DNA from: Manis javanica | Lineage: Eukaryota; Chordata; Mammalia; Pholidota; Manidae | Direction of reading: 5' to 3' | NCBI RefSeq assembly: GCF_040802235.1 | Contig: NC_133166.1 | Span: forward strand, 7,440,001-7,504,000 | DNA: 64,000 nt | Part shown: piece by piece, positions 24,950 to 36,001 of the stretch | Position numbering within the stretch: the first letter of the stretch is position 1 | Layout of the letters: every line of letters begins with the position of its first letter | Notes under the pieces: generated by a model | Database searches by the model: none | What the model saw: the letters and a program-made list of their open reading frames with translations, nothing else | Told to the model about the DNA's origin: nothing | Made by a program: the position numbers and the translations under genes

Positions 24950-25475
24950 AGAAATCTGTTGGGAGCTTTTGTGCACATGTGTGTGCAACATAGTGATTCA
25001 ACAATTTTATACATTATGAAGTGCTCACTACAACAAGATCAGCTGCCATCTGTCACCATACAAAGTGATTACAATATTATTGATAATATTCCTTATGCTG
25101 TACTTTTCATCCCCATGACTTGTTGTATAATTGGAACTTTGCACCTCTTTATGCCCTTCAACTATTATCCCTATCTCCCATCCCCTTCCTCTTCTTAACC
25201 ACCAGATTGTTCTCTATGTTTATGAGTCTGTTTCTTTTTTCTGTTTGTGTTTATTTTGTTTTATAGATTCTAGATATTAAGTAATATCATATGGTATTTG
25301 TCTTTCTCTGACTTATTTCACTTAGCATAATATCCTCTAGGTTTATTTTGTTCTTTTCCATGACTGAGTAATATTCCATTGTATACACTTGTCATATCTT
25401 CTTTATCCATTCATCTATCAATGGACACTTAGATTGATTTGGTATCTTGTTTACTGCAAATAATACTGCAATAAT
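24950..25475 (-). mobile_element. Old L1, 3' end (ORF2 C-terminus and 3' UTR), antisense
   Basis: The end of ORF2 is recognisable against copy B (TTTATCCATTCATCTATCAA; TGACTGAGTAATATTCCATT), followed leftward by a 3' UTR of the older type. Confidence 0.8.
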
Positions 25476-25660
25476 TAATTATAAAAGCACTCCTATGAAG
25501 CAGGTACTTTTACCCATATCTTAGAGATGTGAAGCTGAGGCACAGAGAGATTAAGTAGCCTTCTCAAGGTCACAGGAGTATAGACAGATGAAGCCAGCAA
25601 TACCATCCAGACAGTCTGTATCCAAAGCTGGTGCATTTGAACAGTATCTTCTTTAGTAAC
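25476..25660 (-). repeat. MIR element
   Basis: GAGGCACAGAGAGATTAAGT and TCTCAAGGTCACAGG are the MIR core in reverse orientation. Confidence 0.75.
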
Positions 25661-26620
25661 TCATAGGTTGGAAGTGGGGCTTGAGTTCTGATTGTTGCCT
25701 TGCTCCATAAAAGCTCTTCCAGCTCTTTCTTAAAACTCCCTTACTTGTTGTTTTCATCGACCAACCTCCTGACCAATCCATCTCATTCGCTGAAGATTTT
25801 AGCAACTGCTCAGCATATCCCTTTCCTCCCTGATTCCTGCCATCATCTCAGGAAATTCAAAGTCCACATGGACAATCTATCCAACATCATATATTCATGA
25901 TTCCCTGGCTTCCTTATTATTAATGGTATATTTCACATCATCACCACCAAACCCTTATAACTTAACACCAAAAAATTTTCCACTTTCTTCAAAATTTTCT
26001 AAAATCATGAACATTTCACCCTTTTTGAGCCTCCAGCTCCACAGGTCTCTCCACCTTCTTCCAAAAAATCTAAGTCTTTATACTTTTGATTCTATAGTTG
26101 TTCATTTTAATCATTTTGATACCAATAGACTAGCTTCCCTTTTCCATGTGTTCTTTCAACCCTCCAGTGAGAAAAACCTCAACCCTGAATCCAACAATCC
26201 TTGTTAACTGTGTCTGTTGAACATTTCTAAATGGATTTCTATTCCCATAAATTCAATTGACAACTTCCCCTACCCACAATCTTAATATAATTCTCTAATC
26301 ACCTTGATCTAATTTCTATTACAAATATTTCAAATTTCTTCCATTCTTTATAAGCCATGATGGCTTTCCCTACTCTTCATTCTCAGTAGGTGACTGCATT
26401 GTACTTAACTAAATTAATTGGAACCATCAGAAAGGAATTCCTTCAGCATTCTGCTACCAAGTATGTCAGTAACCTGCATCATTCCCAATCTTCTGCTCCT
26501 GCCCTTCTAATACAAAACAAAGTATGTCTCTCCTACTCTTCAAAGCCAGTTCCACTACATGTAATCTGAGTCCCAGTCCCTCCCACATTCTGTGGAATCT
26601 CTGCTAACATTAAATACTTT
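25661..26620 (+). mobile_element. LINE-2-like tract, sense, degraded
   Basis: Pyrimidine-rich sequence with AAAGTCCACATGGACAATCT and GATTCCCTGGCTTCCTTATT resembles the coding part of LINE-2. Similar sequence resumes at 35301 on the far side of the composite L1 insertion, so the two were probably one tract. Confidence 0.5.
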
Positions 26621-27083
26621 AGATTTCAGGTAGTTTTTCTTTTTTTCTTCTTACTGTGACCCACAACAAAATGGTATATTACATTGTAACCCAATACACA
26701 TGTATTGTACATATATACCATATATAGGTATCATGTATGATATATACACTGTATGTAAATGTCATGTATAAATATAAGAAGATAACTTACCACAGATTGC
26801 CATTGACAATTTATCCAAAAAACCAAAACAAAATTTTATGAGATACGATTGCCTTACTATTCATGATATACTGATATTTTTTCTTCTGTTCTTTTCCCTT
26901 CTTTTTTTTCTAAATGCTAGTCACCACTCCCAAAATTAATGCTACAACACACTGATGTGTCATAACCTGCAGCTTAAACACAGCTAATTCATCTATTGCC
27001 CTGTAACTAACTTTAAATACTTTCATCTAAAAATTTTCACCTCAAGTACTCCTTAACCTCATATTCCCCACATATTTAGACTT
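26621..27083. other. No gene seen; AT-rich with TA-type low complexity
   Basis: Bases 26680-26770 are TA/TG-rich low-complexity sequence. Nothing else is recognised up to the insertion site of the composite element. Confidence 0.5.
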
Positions 27084-27099
27084 CCCAGAAAAGTTTTTT

Positions 27100-28916
27100 T
27101 TTTTTTGAGTGGGCATCTCTCATATTTATTGATCAAATGGTTGTTAACAACAATAAAATTCTGTATAGGGGGTCAATGCTCAATGCACAATCATTAATCC
27201 ATTTCAAGCCTAGTTCTCATCAGTCTCTGATCTTCTCAAGCATAACGAACAAGTTCTTACATGGTGAACGAATTCTTACATAGTGAATAAGTACTTACAT
27301 GGTGAACAGTACAAGGGCAGTCATCACAGAAACTTTCGGTTTTGATCACGCATTATGAACTACAAACAGTCCGGTCAAATATGAATATTCGTTTGATTTT
27401 TATACTTGATTTATATGTGGATCCCACATTTCTCCCTTTATTATTATTATTTTTTTTTATTTTTATTTTTAATAAAATGCTGAAGTGGTAGGTAGATGCA
27501 AGATAAAGGTAGAAAACATAGTTTAGTGCTGTGAGAGGGCAAATGTAGATGATCAGGTGTGTGCCTATGGACTAAGTATTAATCCAAACTAGACAAGGGC
27601 AACAAAACATCCACGGATGCAGAAGATTTCTCTCAAAACAGGGAGGGTGAGGTTCTAAGCCTCACCTCTGTTGATCCCCAATTTCTCACGTGATGGCCCC
27701 CCTGCGACTGTGCCTGTCTTAGGTTGTTCCTCCCTTGAGGAATCTTACCCGTCTCTGGCTAACCAGTCAGTCATCTTCCGGGGCCATACAGGGAGATGTA
27801 AAGTTGGTAAGTGAGAGAGAAGCCATATTGTTTGAAAAGGTTAGCTTTTTACTTCTTTGCAGATTTATGCCCTGTGGCTTCTATGCCCAGCATTTGTCTT
27901 GAGGTATCTTAACCACTTGGAGGAATTATGATACCTGGTGAATTCGATATGAGGCACAAATTCTATTAAAGGGTTGTAATTAGGAAGGAAGAAGAAAAGC
28001 TATAGAGGTAGCAGATGGAAGAAAACATGGGAAGATTCATTATTTCATTGACAAATCTTCTTGTAGAGTAACTTACGCATGTATAGGTTTTAAACTACTA
28101 ATTAAATTGTGCACACACATCAACATAATAGGAATACAGTTACATAACCAAAGCAGATCTATAATTACCAGCCATCTCCAGTGAAGCCAAGAAAACCAGT
28201 TAGGAACCCTAGGCATTTGTGAAAATTTGTCTATGATATAATGAATATTGTCCAACTGTACTTGAACAGTCTGGGAGAAATCAGACAAATTAAAACAACC
28301 CATTCCTGGGAACTGTTCACATCCCATACGTTCTTTTAACAGTAGATAGTCTGTAGTTGTAAGATTTTGGAGCACTACAACTTGCACTTCTCCTAATTCT
28401 TGGTTGAGTTCCGACAGTATAGATCCAGTCAAATTTGTTGTTTTACTGTATGCACAGGCCAGCTTAGATATCTCCTTCTTCATTCCAATGGCAAGTCCAG
28501 GAGCCAGTGGGATGAATGCAGCTACAACTGCAACATCGCCTGGATCTTTGTTGAGGTTTTTTGATGATTATCTTCTGGTATGACTCTTTCCAGAGAGTGC
28601 TGATGTTGAAACTTCTTCTTCATATCGTATCTTAGTTTGTTTTCTGGGTAGCCAAATTAGGCTTTGATCCTCTGTATAAACACAAACAGACCCGTTGCCC
28701 ACACTTTGATATGCCCTTTATACCATTGTGTACAACTCATTGGAGGTCACCACACAGGAACTGCTTTTTTTTTAAGAGAAAGGAATATTATCAGAAAAGT
28801 GTACCTCCACAGCCAATCATCTGACACCCTTTAAGTGATCAAAATTAAGGATATTTAAAGCATGCATTAATCATTGATTTACAGTTAGTTTTATCCTATC
28901 AGGGAGTAATCCCCCT
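27100..28916 (-). mobile_element. Endogenous-retrovirus segment: env end, LTR U3 and R
   Basis: Moving 5' to 3' on the minus strand there is an env transmembrane-subunit region (about 28540-28073), then non-coding LTR-like sequence, then AATAAA about 15 nt before the poly(A) tract. U5 is absent, as expected for an RNA that ended at the LTR poly(A) site. The 3' 300 bp also occurs alone at 3285-3582. Internal indels and an AT-rich patch near 27440-27475 show decay. No gag or pol is present. Confidence 0.75.
28073..28540 (-). pseudogene. env: ERV env transmembrane-subunit fragment
   Basis: An open frame of 136 codons from 28483 shows, in order, an N-terminal helical region, a short stretch at the position of the gammaretrovirus-like immunosuppressive segment, a disulphide-loop-like CEQFPGMGCF (two Cys seven residues apart), a second helix, a Trp-rich WFSWLHWRW stretch and a hydrophobic membrane anchor before the stop at 28073. 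The frame is also open a little upstream of that Met, where a hydrophobic fusion-peptide-like stretch lies. The surface subunit is missing, so this cannot be a complete Env. Identification rests on motif order. Confidence 0.65.
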
Positions 28917-29268
28917 TCTCTTTCTTTCTTTTTCTTTTTGTTATCTTTAATCTATACTTACATGAAGAATATTATGTTTACTAGGCTCTCCCCTATACCA
29001 GGTCCCTCCTATAAACCTCTTTACAGTCACTGTCCATCAGCATAGCAAAATGTTATAGAATCACTACTTGTCTTCTCTGTGTTGTACAGCCCTCCCCTTT
29101 CTCCCACCTCCTTATGCATACTAATCTTAACACCCCTCTTCTTCTTCCCCCCCTTATCCCTCCCTACCCACCCATTCTCCCCAGTCCCTTTCCCTTTGGT
29201 ACCTGTTAGTCCATTCTTGGGTTCTGTGATTCCACTGCTGTTTTGTTCCTTCAGTTTTTCCTTTGTTC
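28917..29268 (-). other. L1 copy B 3' UTR
   Basis: The region lies between the ORF2 stop (29269-29271) and a T/C-rich block (28917-28945) that corresponds to the plain poly(A) end of copy C. It is homologous to 43385-43723. It contains the C-rich G-strand-forming tract near 29085-29190, typical of L1 3' UTRs. Confidence 0.8.
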
Positions 29269-32200
29269 TTATACTCCACAGATGAGTGAAATCATTTGGT
29301 ATTTTTCTTTCTCCACTTGGCTTATTTCACTGAGCATAATACCCTCCAGGTCCATCCATGTTGCTGCAAATGGTAGAATTTGCCCTCTTCCTATGGCTGA
29401 GTAGTATTCCATTGTGTATATGTACCACATCTTCTTTATCCGTTCATCTACTGATGGACATTTAGGTTGCTTCCAATTCTTGGCTATTGTAAATAGTGCT
29501 GCGATAAACATAGGGGTGCATCTGTCTTTCTCAAACTTGATTGCTGCATTCTTAGGGTAAATTCCTAGGAGTGGAATTCCTGGGTCAAATGGTAAGTCTG
29601 TTTTGAGCATTTTGATGAACCTCCATACTGCTTTCCACAATGGTTGAACTAATTTACATTCCCACCAGCAGTGTAGGAGGGTTCCCCTTTCTCCACAGCC
29701 TCACCAACATTTATTGTTGTTTGTCTTTTGGATGGCAGCCATCCTTACTGGTGTGAGGTGATACCTCATTGTAGTTTTAATTTGCATTTCTCTGATAATT
29801 AGTGATGTGGGGCATCTTTTCATGTGTCTGTTGGCCATCTGTATTTCTTTGTTGGAGAACTGTCTGTTCAGTTCCTCTGCCCATTTTTTAATTGGGTTAT
29901 TTGTTTTTTGTTTGTTGAGGCATGTGAGCTCTTTATATATTCTAGACATCAAGCCTTTCTCGGATGTGTCATTTTCAAATATATTCTCCCATACTGCAGT
30001 GTTCCTTTTTGTTCTATTGATGGTGTCTTTTGCTGTACAGAAGCTTTTCAGCTTAATATAGTCCCACTTGTTCATTTTTGCTGTTGTTTTCCTTGCCCGG
30101 GGAGATATGTTCAAGAAGAGGTCACTCATGTTTATGTCTAAGAGGTTTTTGCCTATGTTTTTTTCCAAGAGTTTAATGGCTTCATGACTTAAATTCAGGT
30201 CTTTGATCCATTTTGAATTTACTTTTGTATATGGGGTTAGACAATGGTCCAGTTTCATTCTCCTACATGTAGCTGTCCAGTTTTGTCAGCACCATCTGTT
30301 GAAGAGACTGTCATTTTGCAATTGTATGTCCATGGCTCCTTTATCAAATATTAATTGACCATATATGTTTGGGTTAATGTCTGGAGTCTCTAGTCTGTTC
30401 CACTGGTCTGTGGCTGTTCTTGTGCCAGTACCAAATTGTCTTGATTACTATGGTTTTATAGTAGAGCTTGAAGTTGGGGAGTGAGATCCCCCCTACTTTA
30501 TTCTTCTTTCTCAGGATTGCTTTGGCTATTCGGGGTCTTTGGTGTTTCCATAGGAATTTTTGAATTATTTGTTCCAGTTCATTGAAGAATGTTGCTGGTA
30601 ATTTGATAGGGATTGCATCAAATCTGTATATTGCTTTGGGCAGGATGGCCATTTTGATGATACTAATTCTTCCTAGCCATGAGCATGGGATGAGTTTCCA
30701 TTTGTTAGTGGCCCCTTTAATTTCTCTTAAGAGTGACTTGTAGTTTTCAGAGCATAGGACATTCAGTTCTTTGGTTAGATTTATTCCTAGGTATTTTATT
30801 CTTTTTGATGTAATTGTGAGTGGAATTGTTTTCCTGATTTCTCTTTCTATTGGTTCATTGTTAGTGTATAGGAAAGCCACAGATTTCTGTGTGTTAATTT
30901 TGTATCCTGCAACTTTGCTGTATTCCAATATCAGTTCTAGTAGTTTCAGAGTGGAGTCTTTAGGGTTTTTTAATGTACATATCATGTCATCTGCAAATAG
31001 TGACAGTTTAACTTCTTCTTTACCAATCTGGATTCCTTGTATTTCTTTGTTTTGTCTGATTGCCGTGGCTAGGACCTCCAGTACTATGTTAAATAGCAGT
31101 GGGGAGAGTGGGCATCCCTGTCTAGTTCCCGATCTCAGAGGAAAAGCTTTTAGCTTCTCACTGTTCAGTATAATGTTGGCTGTGGGTTTATGATATATGG
31201 CCTTTATTATGTTGAGGTACTTGCCCTCTATTCCCATTTTGCTGAGAGTTTTTATCATGAATGGATGTTGAATTTTGTCAAATGCTTTTTCAGCATCTAT
31301 GGAGGTGATCATGTGGTTTTTGTCTTTCTTTTTGTTGATGTGGTGGATGATGTTGATGGATTTTCGAATGTTGTACCATCCTTGCATCCCTACTTGGTCA
31401 TGGTGCATGATCCTTTTAATATACTTTTGAATTAGGTTTGCTAATATTTTATTGAGTATTTTTGCATCTACATTCATCAGGGATATTGGTCTGTAATTTT
31501 CTTTTTTGGTGGGGTCTTTGGCTGGTTTTGGTATTAGGGTGATGTTGGCTTCATAGAATGAGTTTGGGAGTATTCCCTCCTCTTCTGTTTTTTGGAACAC
31601 CTTAAGGAGAATGGGTATTATGTCTTCTCTGTGTGTCTGATAAAATTCCGAGGTAAATCCATCCGGCCCGGGGGTTTTGTTCTTGGGTAGCTTTTTGATT
31701 ACCATTTCAATTTCTTTGCTCGTAATTGGTTTGTTTAACTTTTGTGTTTCTTCCTTGGTCAGTCTTGGAAGGTTGTATTTTTCTAGGAAGTTGTCCATTT
31801 CTTCTAGGTTTTCCAGCTTGTTGGCATATAGGTTTTCATAGTAGTCTTTAATAATTCTTTGTATTTCTGTGGAGTCTGTCGTGATTTTTCCATTCTCATT
31901 TCTGATTCTGTTGATTTGTGTTGATTCTCTTTTTCTCTTAATAAGTTTGGCTAGAGGCTTATCTATTTTGTTTATTTTCTCAAAGAACCAGCTCTTGGTT
32001 TCATTGATTTTTGCTATTGTTTTATTCTTCTCAATTTTGTTTATTTCTTCTCTGATCTTTATTATGTCCCTCCTTCTGCTGACTTTAGGGCTCATTTGTT
32101 CTTCTTTTTCCAGTTTCGATAATTGTGATGTTAGTCTATTCATTTGGGATTGTTCTTCCTTCTTCAAGTGTGCCTGGATAGCTATATACTTTCCTCTTAG

Positions 32201-33079
32201 GACTGCTTTCACTGCGTCCCACAGAAGTTGGGGCTTTGTGTTGCTGTTGTCATTTGTTTCTATATATTCCTTGATCTCTATTTTAATTTATTCATTGATC
32301 CAGTGATTATTTAAGAGCATGTTGTTAAGCCTCCATGTGTTTGTGAGCCTTTTCGTTTTCTTTGTAGAATTTATTTCTACTTTTATACCTTTGTGGTCTG
32401 AAAAATTGGTTGGTAGAATTTCAATATTTTGGATTTTGCTGAGGCTCTTTTTGTGGGCTAGTATGTGGTCTATTCTGGAGAATGTTCCATGTGCACTTGA
32501 GAAGAATGTATATCCTATTGCTTTTGGATGTAGAGTTCTATAGATGTCTATTAGGTCCATCTGCTCTACTGTGTTGTTCAGTGCTTCCGTGTCCTTACTT
32601 ATTTTCTGCCCAGTGGATCTGTCCTTTGGGGTGAGTGGTGTGTTGAAGTCTCCTAAAATGAATGCATTGCCGTCTATTTCCCCCTTTAGTTCTGTTAGTA
32701 TTTGTTTCACATATGCTGGTGCTCCTGTGTTGGGTGCATATATATTTAGAATGGTTATGTCCTCTTGTTGGACTGAGCCCTTTATCATTATGTAGTGTCC
32801 TTCTTTATCTCTTGTTACTTTCTTTGTTTTGAAGTCTATTTTGTCTGATATGAGTACTGCAACCCCTGCTTTCTTCTCGCTGTTGTTTGCCTAAAATATG
32901 TTTTTCCATCCCTTGACTTTTAGTCTGTACATGTCTTTGGGTTTGAGATGAGTTTCTTGTAAGTAGCATATAGATGGGTCTTGCTTTTTTATCCATTCTA
33001 TTACTCTGTGTCTTTTGATTGGTGCATTAAGTCAATTTACATTTAGGGTGACTATTGAAAGACACGTACTTATTGCCAT
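29269..33079 (-). pseudogene. L1 copy B ORF2 (endonuclease and reverse transcriptase), broken
   Basis: ORF2p nicks target DNA and reverse-transcribes L1 RNA. The ATG is at 33079 and the natural stop at 29269-29271, about 1270 codons, the usual length. Endonuclease motifs include ILGDFNTPL. The RT domain keeps [13 protein letters not shown] and the catalytic FADD (30986-30997), and the C-terminal region ends SLICGV. Damage: TAG at 32893-32891 (codon 63), TAA at 32290-32288 (codon 264), a frameshift near 30400-30420, and at least one further break between 29701 and 29640. The element cannot make full-length ORF2p. Confidence 0.92.
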
Positions 33080-33274
33080 TACAGGCTTTAAATTCATGGT
33101 TACCAAAGGTTCAAGGTTAGCCTCTTTACTATCTTACCACCTAACTTAGCTCACTTATTGAGCTGTTATACACACTGTCTGGAGATTCTTTTCTTCTCTC
33201 CCTTCTTCTTCCTCATCCTCCATTTTTCATATGTTGGGTGTTTTGTTCTGTGCTCTTTCTAGGAGTGCTCCCAT

Positions 33275-34129
33275 CTAGAGCAGTCCCTGTAATATGCCCT
33301 GTAGAGGTGGTTTGTGGGAAGCAAATTCCCTCAGCTTCTGCTTGTCTGGGAATTGTTTAATCCCACCATCATATTTAAATGATAGTCGTGCTGGATACAG
33401 TATCCTTGGTTCAAAGCCCTTCTGTTTCATTGCATTAAATATATCATGCCATTGTCTTCTGGCCTGTGGGGTTTCTATTGAGAAGTCTGATGTTAGCCTG
33501 ATGGGTTTTCCTTTATAGGTGACCTTTTTCTCTCTAGCTGCCTTTAAAACTCTTTTCTTGTCCTTGATCTTTGCCATTTTAATTATTATGTGTCTTGGTG
33601 TTGTCCTCCTTGGATCCTTTCTGTTGGGGGTTCTGTGTATTTCCGTGATCTGTTTGATTATTTCCTCCCCCAGTTTGGGGAAGTTTTCAGCAATTATTTC
33701 TTCCAAGACACTTTCCATCCCTTTTCCTCTCTCTTCTTCTTCTGGTACCCCTATAATACAGATATTGTTCTTTTTGGATTGGTCACACAGTTCTCTTAAT
33801 ATTGTTTCATTCCTGGAGATCCTTTTATCTCTCTCTATGTCACCTTCTATGCATTCCTGTTGTCTGATTTCAATTCCATCAATGGCCTCTTGCATCTTAT
33901 CCATTCTGCTTATAAATCCTTCCAGAGTTTGTTTCATTTCTGTAATCTCCTTTCTGGCATCTGTGATCTCCCTCTGGACTTCATCCCATTTCTCTTGTGC
34001 ATTTCTCTGCATCTCTGTTAGCATGTTTATGATTTTTATTTTGAATTCTTTGTCAGGAAGACTGGTTAGGTCTGTCTCCTTCTCTGGTGTCTCTGTGATC
34101 TTGGTTTGCCTGTAGTTTTGTCTTTTCAT
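33275..34129 (-). CDS. L1 copy B ORF1 protein, apparently intact
   Basis: This is a continuous 284-codon frame from MKRQNYRQTKITETPEKE to PPLQGILQGLL. I chose the Met at 34129 because it matches the ORF1 starts of copies A and C; the frame stays open upstream to 34225. In order it has a basic N-terminus, a coiled coil (about residues 20-110), an RRM-like domain (IIGVPEEEERGKGMESV) and a basic C-terminal domain (RTPNRKDPRRTTPRH to the end). It would trimerise and bind L1 RNA. ORF2 of the same element is dead, so any activity would be in trans. The gap to ORF2 is about 195 bp. Confidence 0.9.
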   Translation of the reverse strand: MKRQNYRQTKITETPEKETDLTSLPDKEFKIKIINMLTEMQRNAQEKWDEVQREITDARKEITEMKQTLEGFISRMDKMQEAIDGIEIRQQECIEGDIERDKRISRNETILRELCDQSKKNNICIIGVPEEEERGKGMESVLEEIIAENFPKLGEEIIKQITEIHRTPNRKDPRRTTPRHIIIKMAKIKDKKRVLKAAREKKVTYKGKPIRLTSDFSIETPQARRQWHDIFNAMKQKGFEPRILYPARLSFKYDGGIKQFPDKQKLREFASHKPPLQGILQGLL

Positions 34130-35284
34130 GGTGATAGGAATAGTTTGCAGAGCTGGGACTAGTGACAGCTGGAAGAACTTCCCTTCTTGTTGGTTTCTGG
34201 CCTTCCTCTCCTGGGATAACAGCAACCTCTAGTGGCTTGTGCTGGGTAGCTGTACACACACAGGGCTTCTGCTTCCTGCCCAGCTGCTATGGAGTTTATC
34301 TCCGTTGTTGCTGTGGGTGTGGCCTGGCTCGGGGCTGCTGCTCCAACATGGAGGAGTTGCGTTGGAGGGGGAGCGGCTGGGAGGCTATTTATCTCCGTAA
34401 GGGGCCTCCGGGCTCCCTGCTGCCTAGGGAGTTAGAGTGCCCAGAGATCCCTGGATTCCCTACCTCTGGACTGAGTGTCCCACCCTGTCCCTTTAAGACT
34501 TCCAAAAAGCACCTGCCAAAACAAAACAACAACCACAAAAAAAAAATGGCCGCTCATTTTTCTTTATTCTCTGGCGCTAGCCTCGGGCACCACTCACTGG
34601 TCTTGCTGCCCTGTTTCCCTAGTATTGGGGTCCCTATCCCTTTAAGAGTTCCAAAAAGTGCTCGCCGAAACAAAACAACAACAACAACAACAAAAAAAAA
34701 AAAGGCAGCCGCTCGCTTTCCTTTTGTTCTCCGGCACCAGTCTCCGATACCCACTCACTGGTCTTGCTGCCCTATTTCCCTAGTATTGGGGTCCCTGTCC
34801 CTTTACGACTTCCAAAAAGCACTCACCACAACAAAACAACAAGAACAAAAAAAAAAAAAAAAGATGGTCACTCGCTTTTCTTTTGTCCTCCGGCGTTAGC
34901 CTCCGTTACCCGCTCACCATTCTTGCTGCCCTGTGTCCCTAGTATCCAGGGCCCCACGCATGCACTGTGTCGGCGCTCTGGTGCGGATGGCTGGGGCTGT
35001 GTGTTCAGCAGTCCTGGGCTCCCTCTCCCTCCCTGCTCTGACTCCTCTCCTCCCACCAGGAGCTGGGGGGAGGCGCGCTCGGGTCCCGCCGGGCCAGGCC
35101 TTGTATCTTATGCCCTTTGCGAGGCGCTGGGTTCTCGCAGGTGTGGATGTGGTCTGGATGTTGTCCTGTGTCCTCTCGTCTTTATTCTAGGAAGAGTTGT
35201 CTTTGTTGCATTTTCATAGATATATGTGGTTTTGGAAGGAGATTTCTGCTGCTCTTCTCACGCCACCATCTTGGCTCCACCCTC
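34130..35284 (-). promoter_or_regulatory. L1 copy B 5' UTR/promoter
   Basis: A CpG-containing 1.15-kb leader starts at the L1 5' end (about 35284) with a YY1-type CCAAGATGG core at 35266-35274. It holds three tandem units (34489-34935) with A-rich interludes. L1 5' UTRs act as internal RNA polymerase II promoters; activity here is inferred only. Confidence 0.8.
34489..34935 (-). repeat. Three tandem about 150-160-bp units in the L1 5' UTR
   Basis: The block CCTTTAAGACTTCCAAAAAG recurs at about 34489, 34638 and 34797 (the second and third with one base changed). Each is followed by AAAACAAAACAAC-type A-rich sequence, GCTCGCTTT-like and CTCTGGC/CTCCGGC blocks, then GGTCTTGCTGCCCT and CCCTAGTATTGGGG. 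Copy C has a single unit and copy A none. This recalls monomeric promoters of rodent L1s. Confidence 0.88.
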
Positions 35285-35300
35285 CCCAGAAAAGATTTTT

Positions 35301-35660
35301 AATTTTTACCTCCACTTTTTTTTTTGTCCCTTCAACTGTTCAGACCAATTTAATCCATCTTCTGCCCCACTACTCCAAGAAAACCACTTTGGGTCAGCTC
35401 CCTGTAAAGAAATTCAGGCTTCATCCTCCTCAAACCTTAGCAGCATCTAACAGTTGATACTTCCTCTTTCATGAAACACTAATCTTTCTTTGCTTCCATG
35501 ACACCACATTCCACTGCTTTCCCTTCCTTCTTCCTGCCTAGCTTCTTGCAGCCTCTTTTTTCTGACTCCTTCACTATCACACTCTCAAGTATTGGAGGTC
35601 ATCTATTCATTTCTTTCTTCTCTCTCAGCATCCCCTTCTCACTCTAGTTCTCACTGTCAT
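35301..35660 (+). mobile_element. LINE-2-like tract (continuation of 25.7-26.6 kb)
   Basis: Pyrimidine-rich text with CTTTCATGAAACACTAATC, TGCTTCCATGACACCACATT and TTTCTGACTCCTTCACTATC resembles LINE-2 coding sequence in sense. Confidence 0.5.
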
Positions 35661-36001
35661 TGTTAGAATACCATCCAACAAGGTTGGTATTTAGGAGACC
35701 AGTGAAACATCCTATTTGTAGGCTACGAGCCTCTGGACACTAGCAATGTAATAAGCCTTCCTTCCCCTGGAGAATATAGGAATGTTCTTAATAATTCAGA
35801 ATCCAGAGCTTCTGAATCACTTCCAGGCATATGCAGTTACATAACAGAAATACTGCATTTTTATATTCTAAACTCACGGTCCTCACTGCTTCCGCACATT
35901 TAGGATTGACTATATAGTTTTTGGCATATCAGAGAACATCAATATTTCATCCGCATTTCCTATTTAGTTAAATTCAAGGTTTCCTTTCTTCCCCATAGGA
36001 C

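Larger units (their letters stand above)
27084..35300 (-). mobile_element. Composite L1-ERV retrotransposon (copy B plus ERV-derived 3' tail)
   Basis: Read on the minus strand the unit is L1 5' UTR, ORF1, ORF2, L1 3' UTR (to about 28917), about 1.8 kb of ERV sequence, then poly(A) at 27106-27094. The outer flanks carry CCCAGAAAAG at 27084-27093 and 35285-35294. It extends to CCCAGAAAAG(T/A)TTTTT if one mismatch is allowed, and the right copy is followed by AA, which fits L1 endonuclease cleavage. No recognisable TSD separates L1 from ERV sequence. The simplest reading is a read-through L1 transcript ending at the ERV LTR poly(A) signal and inserted as one piece (3' transduction). A second insertion into the L1 tail is the alternative. 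Confidence 0.82.

Noticed and set aside
28917..28945. T/C-rich block at the L1-ERV junction as a TSD or separate insertion point
   Set aside because: I could not find a matching direct repeat on the other side of the ERV segment, so I kept the single-insertion reading, noting the alternative.
33519..34115. 198-codon plus-strand ORF, and similar plus-strand ORFs at 934-1197, 44573-45286 and 34162-34899
   Set aside because: They are antisense shadows of L1 ORF1 and of the L1 5' UTR on the minus strand.
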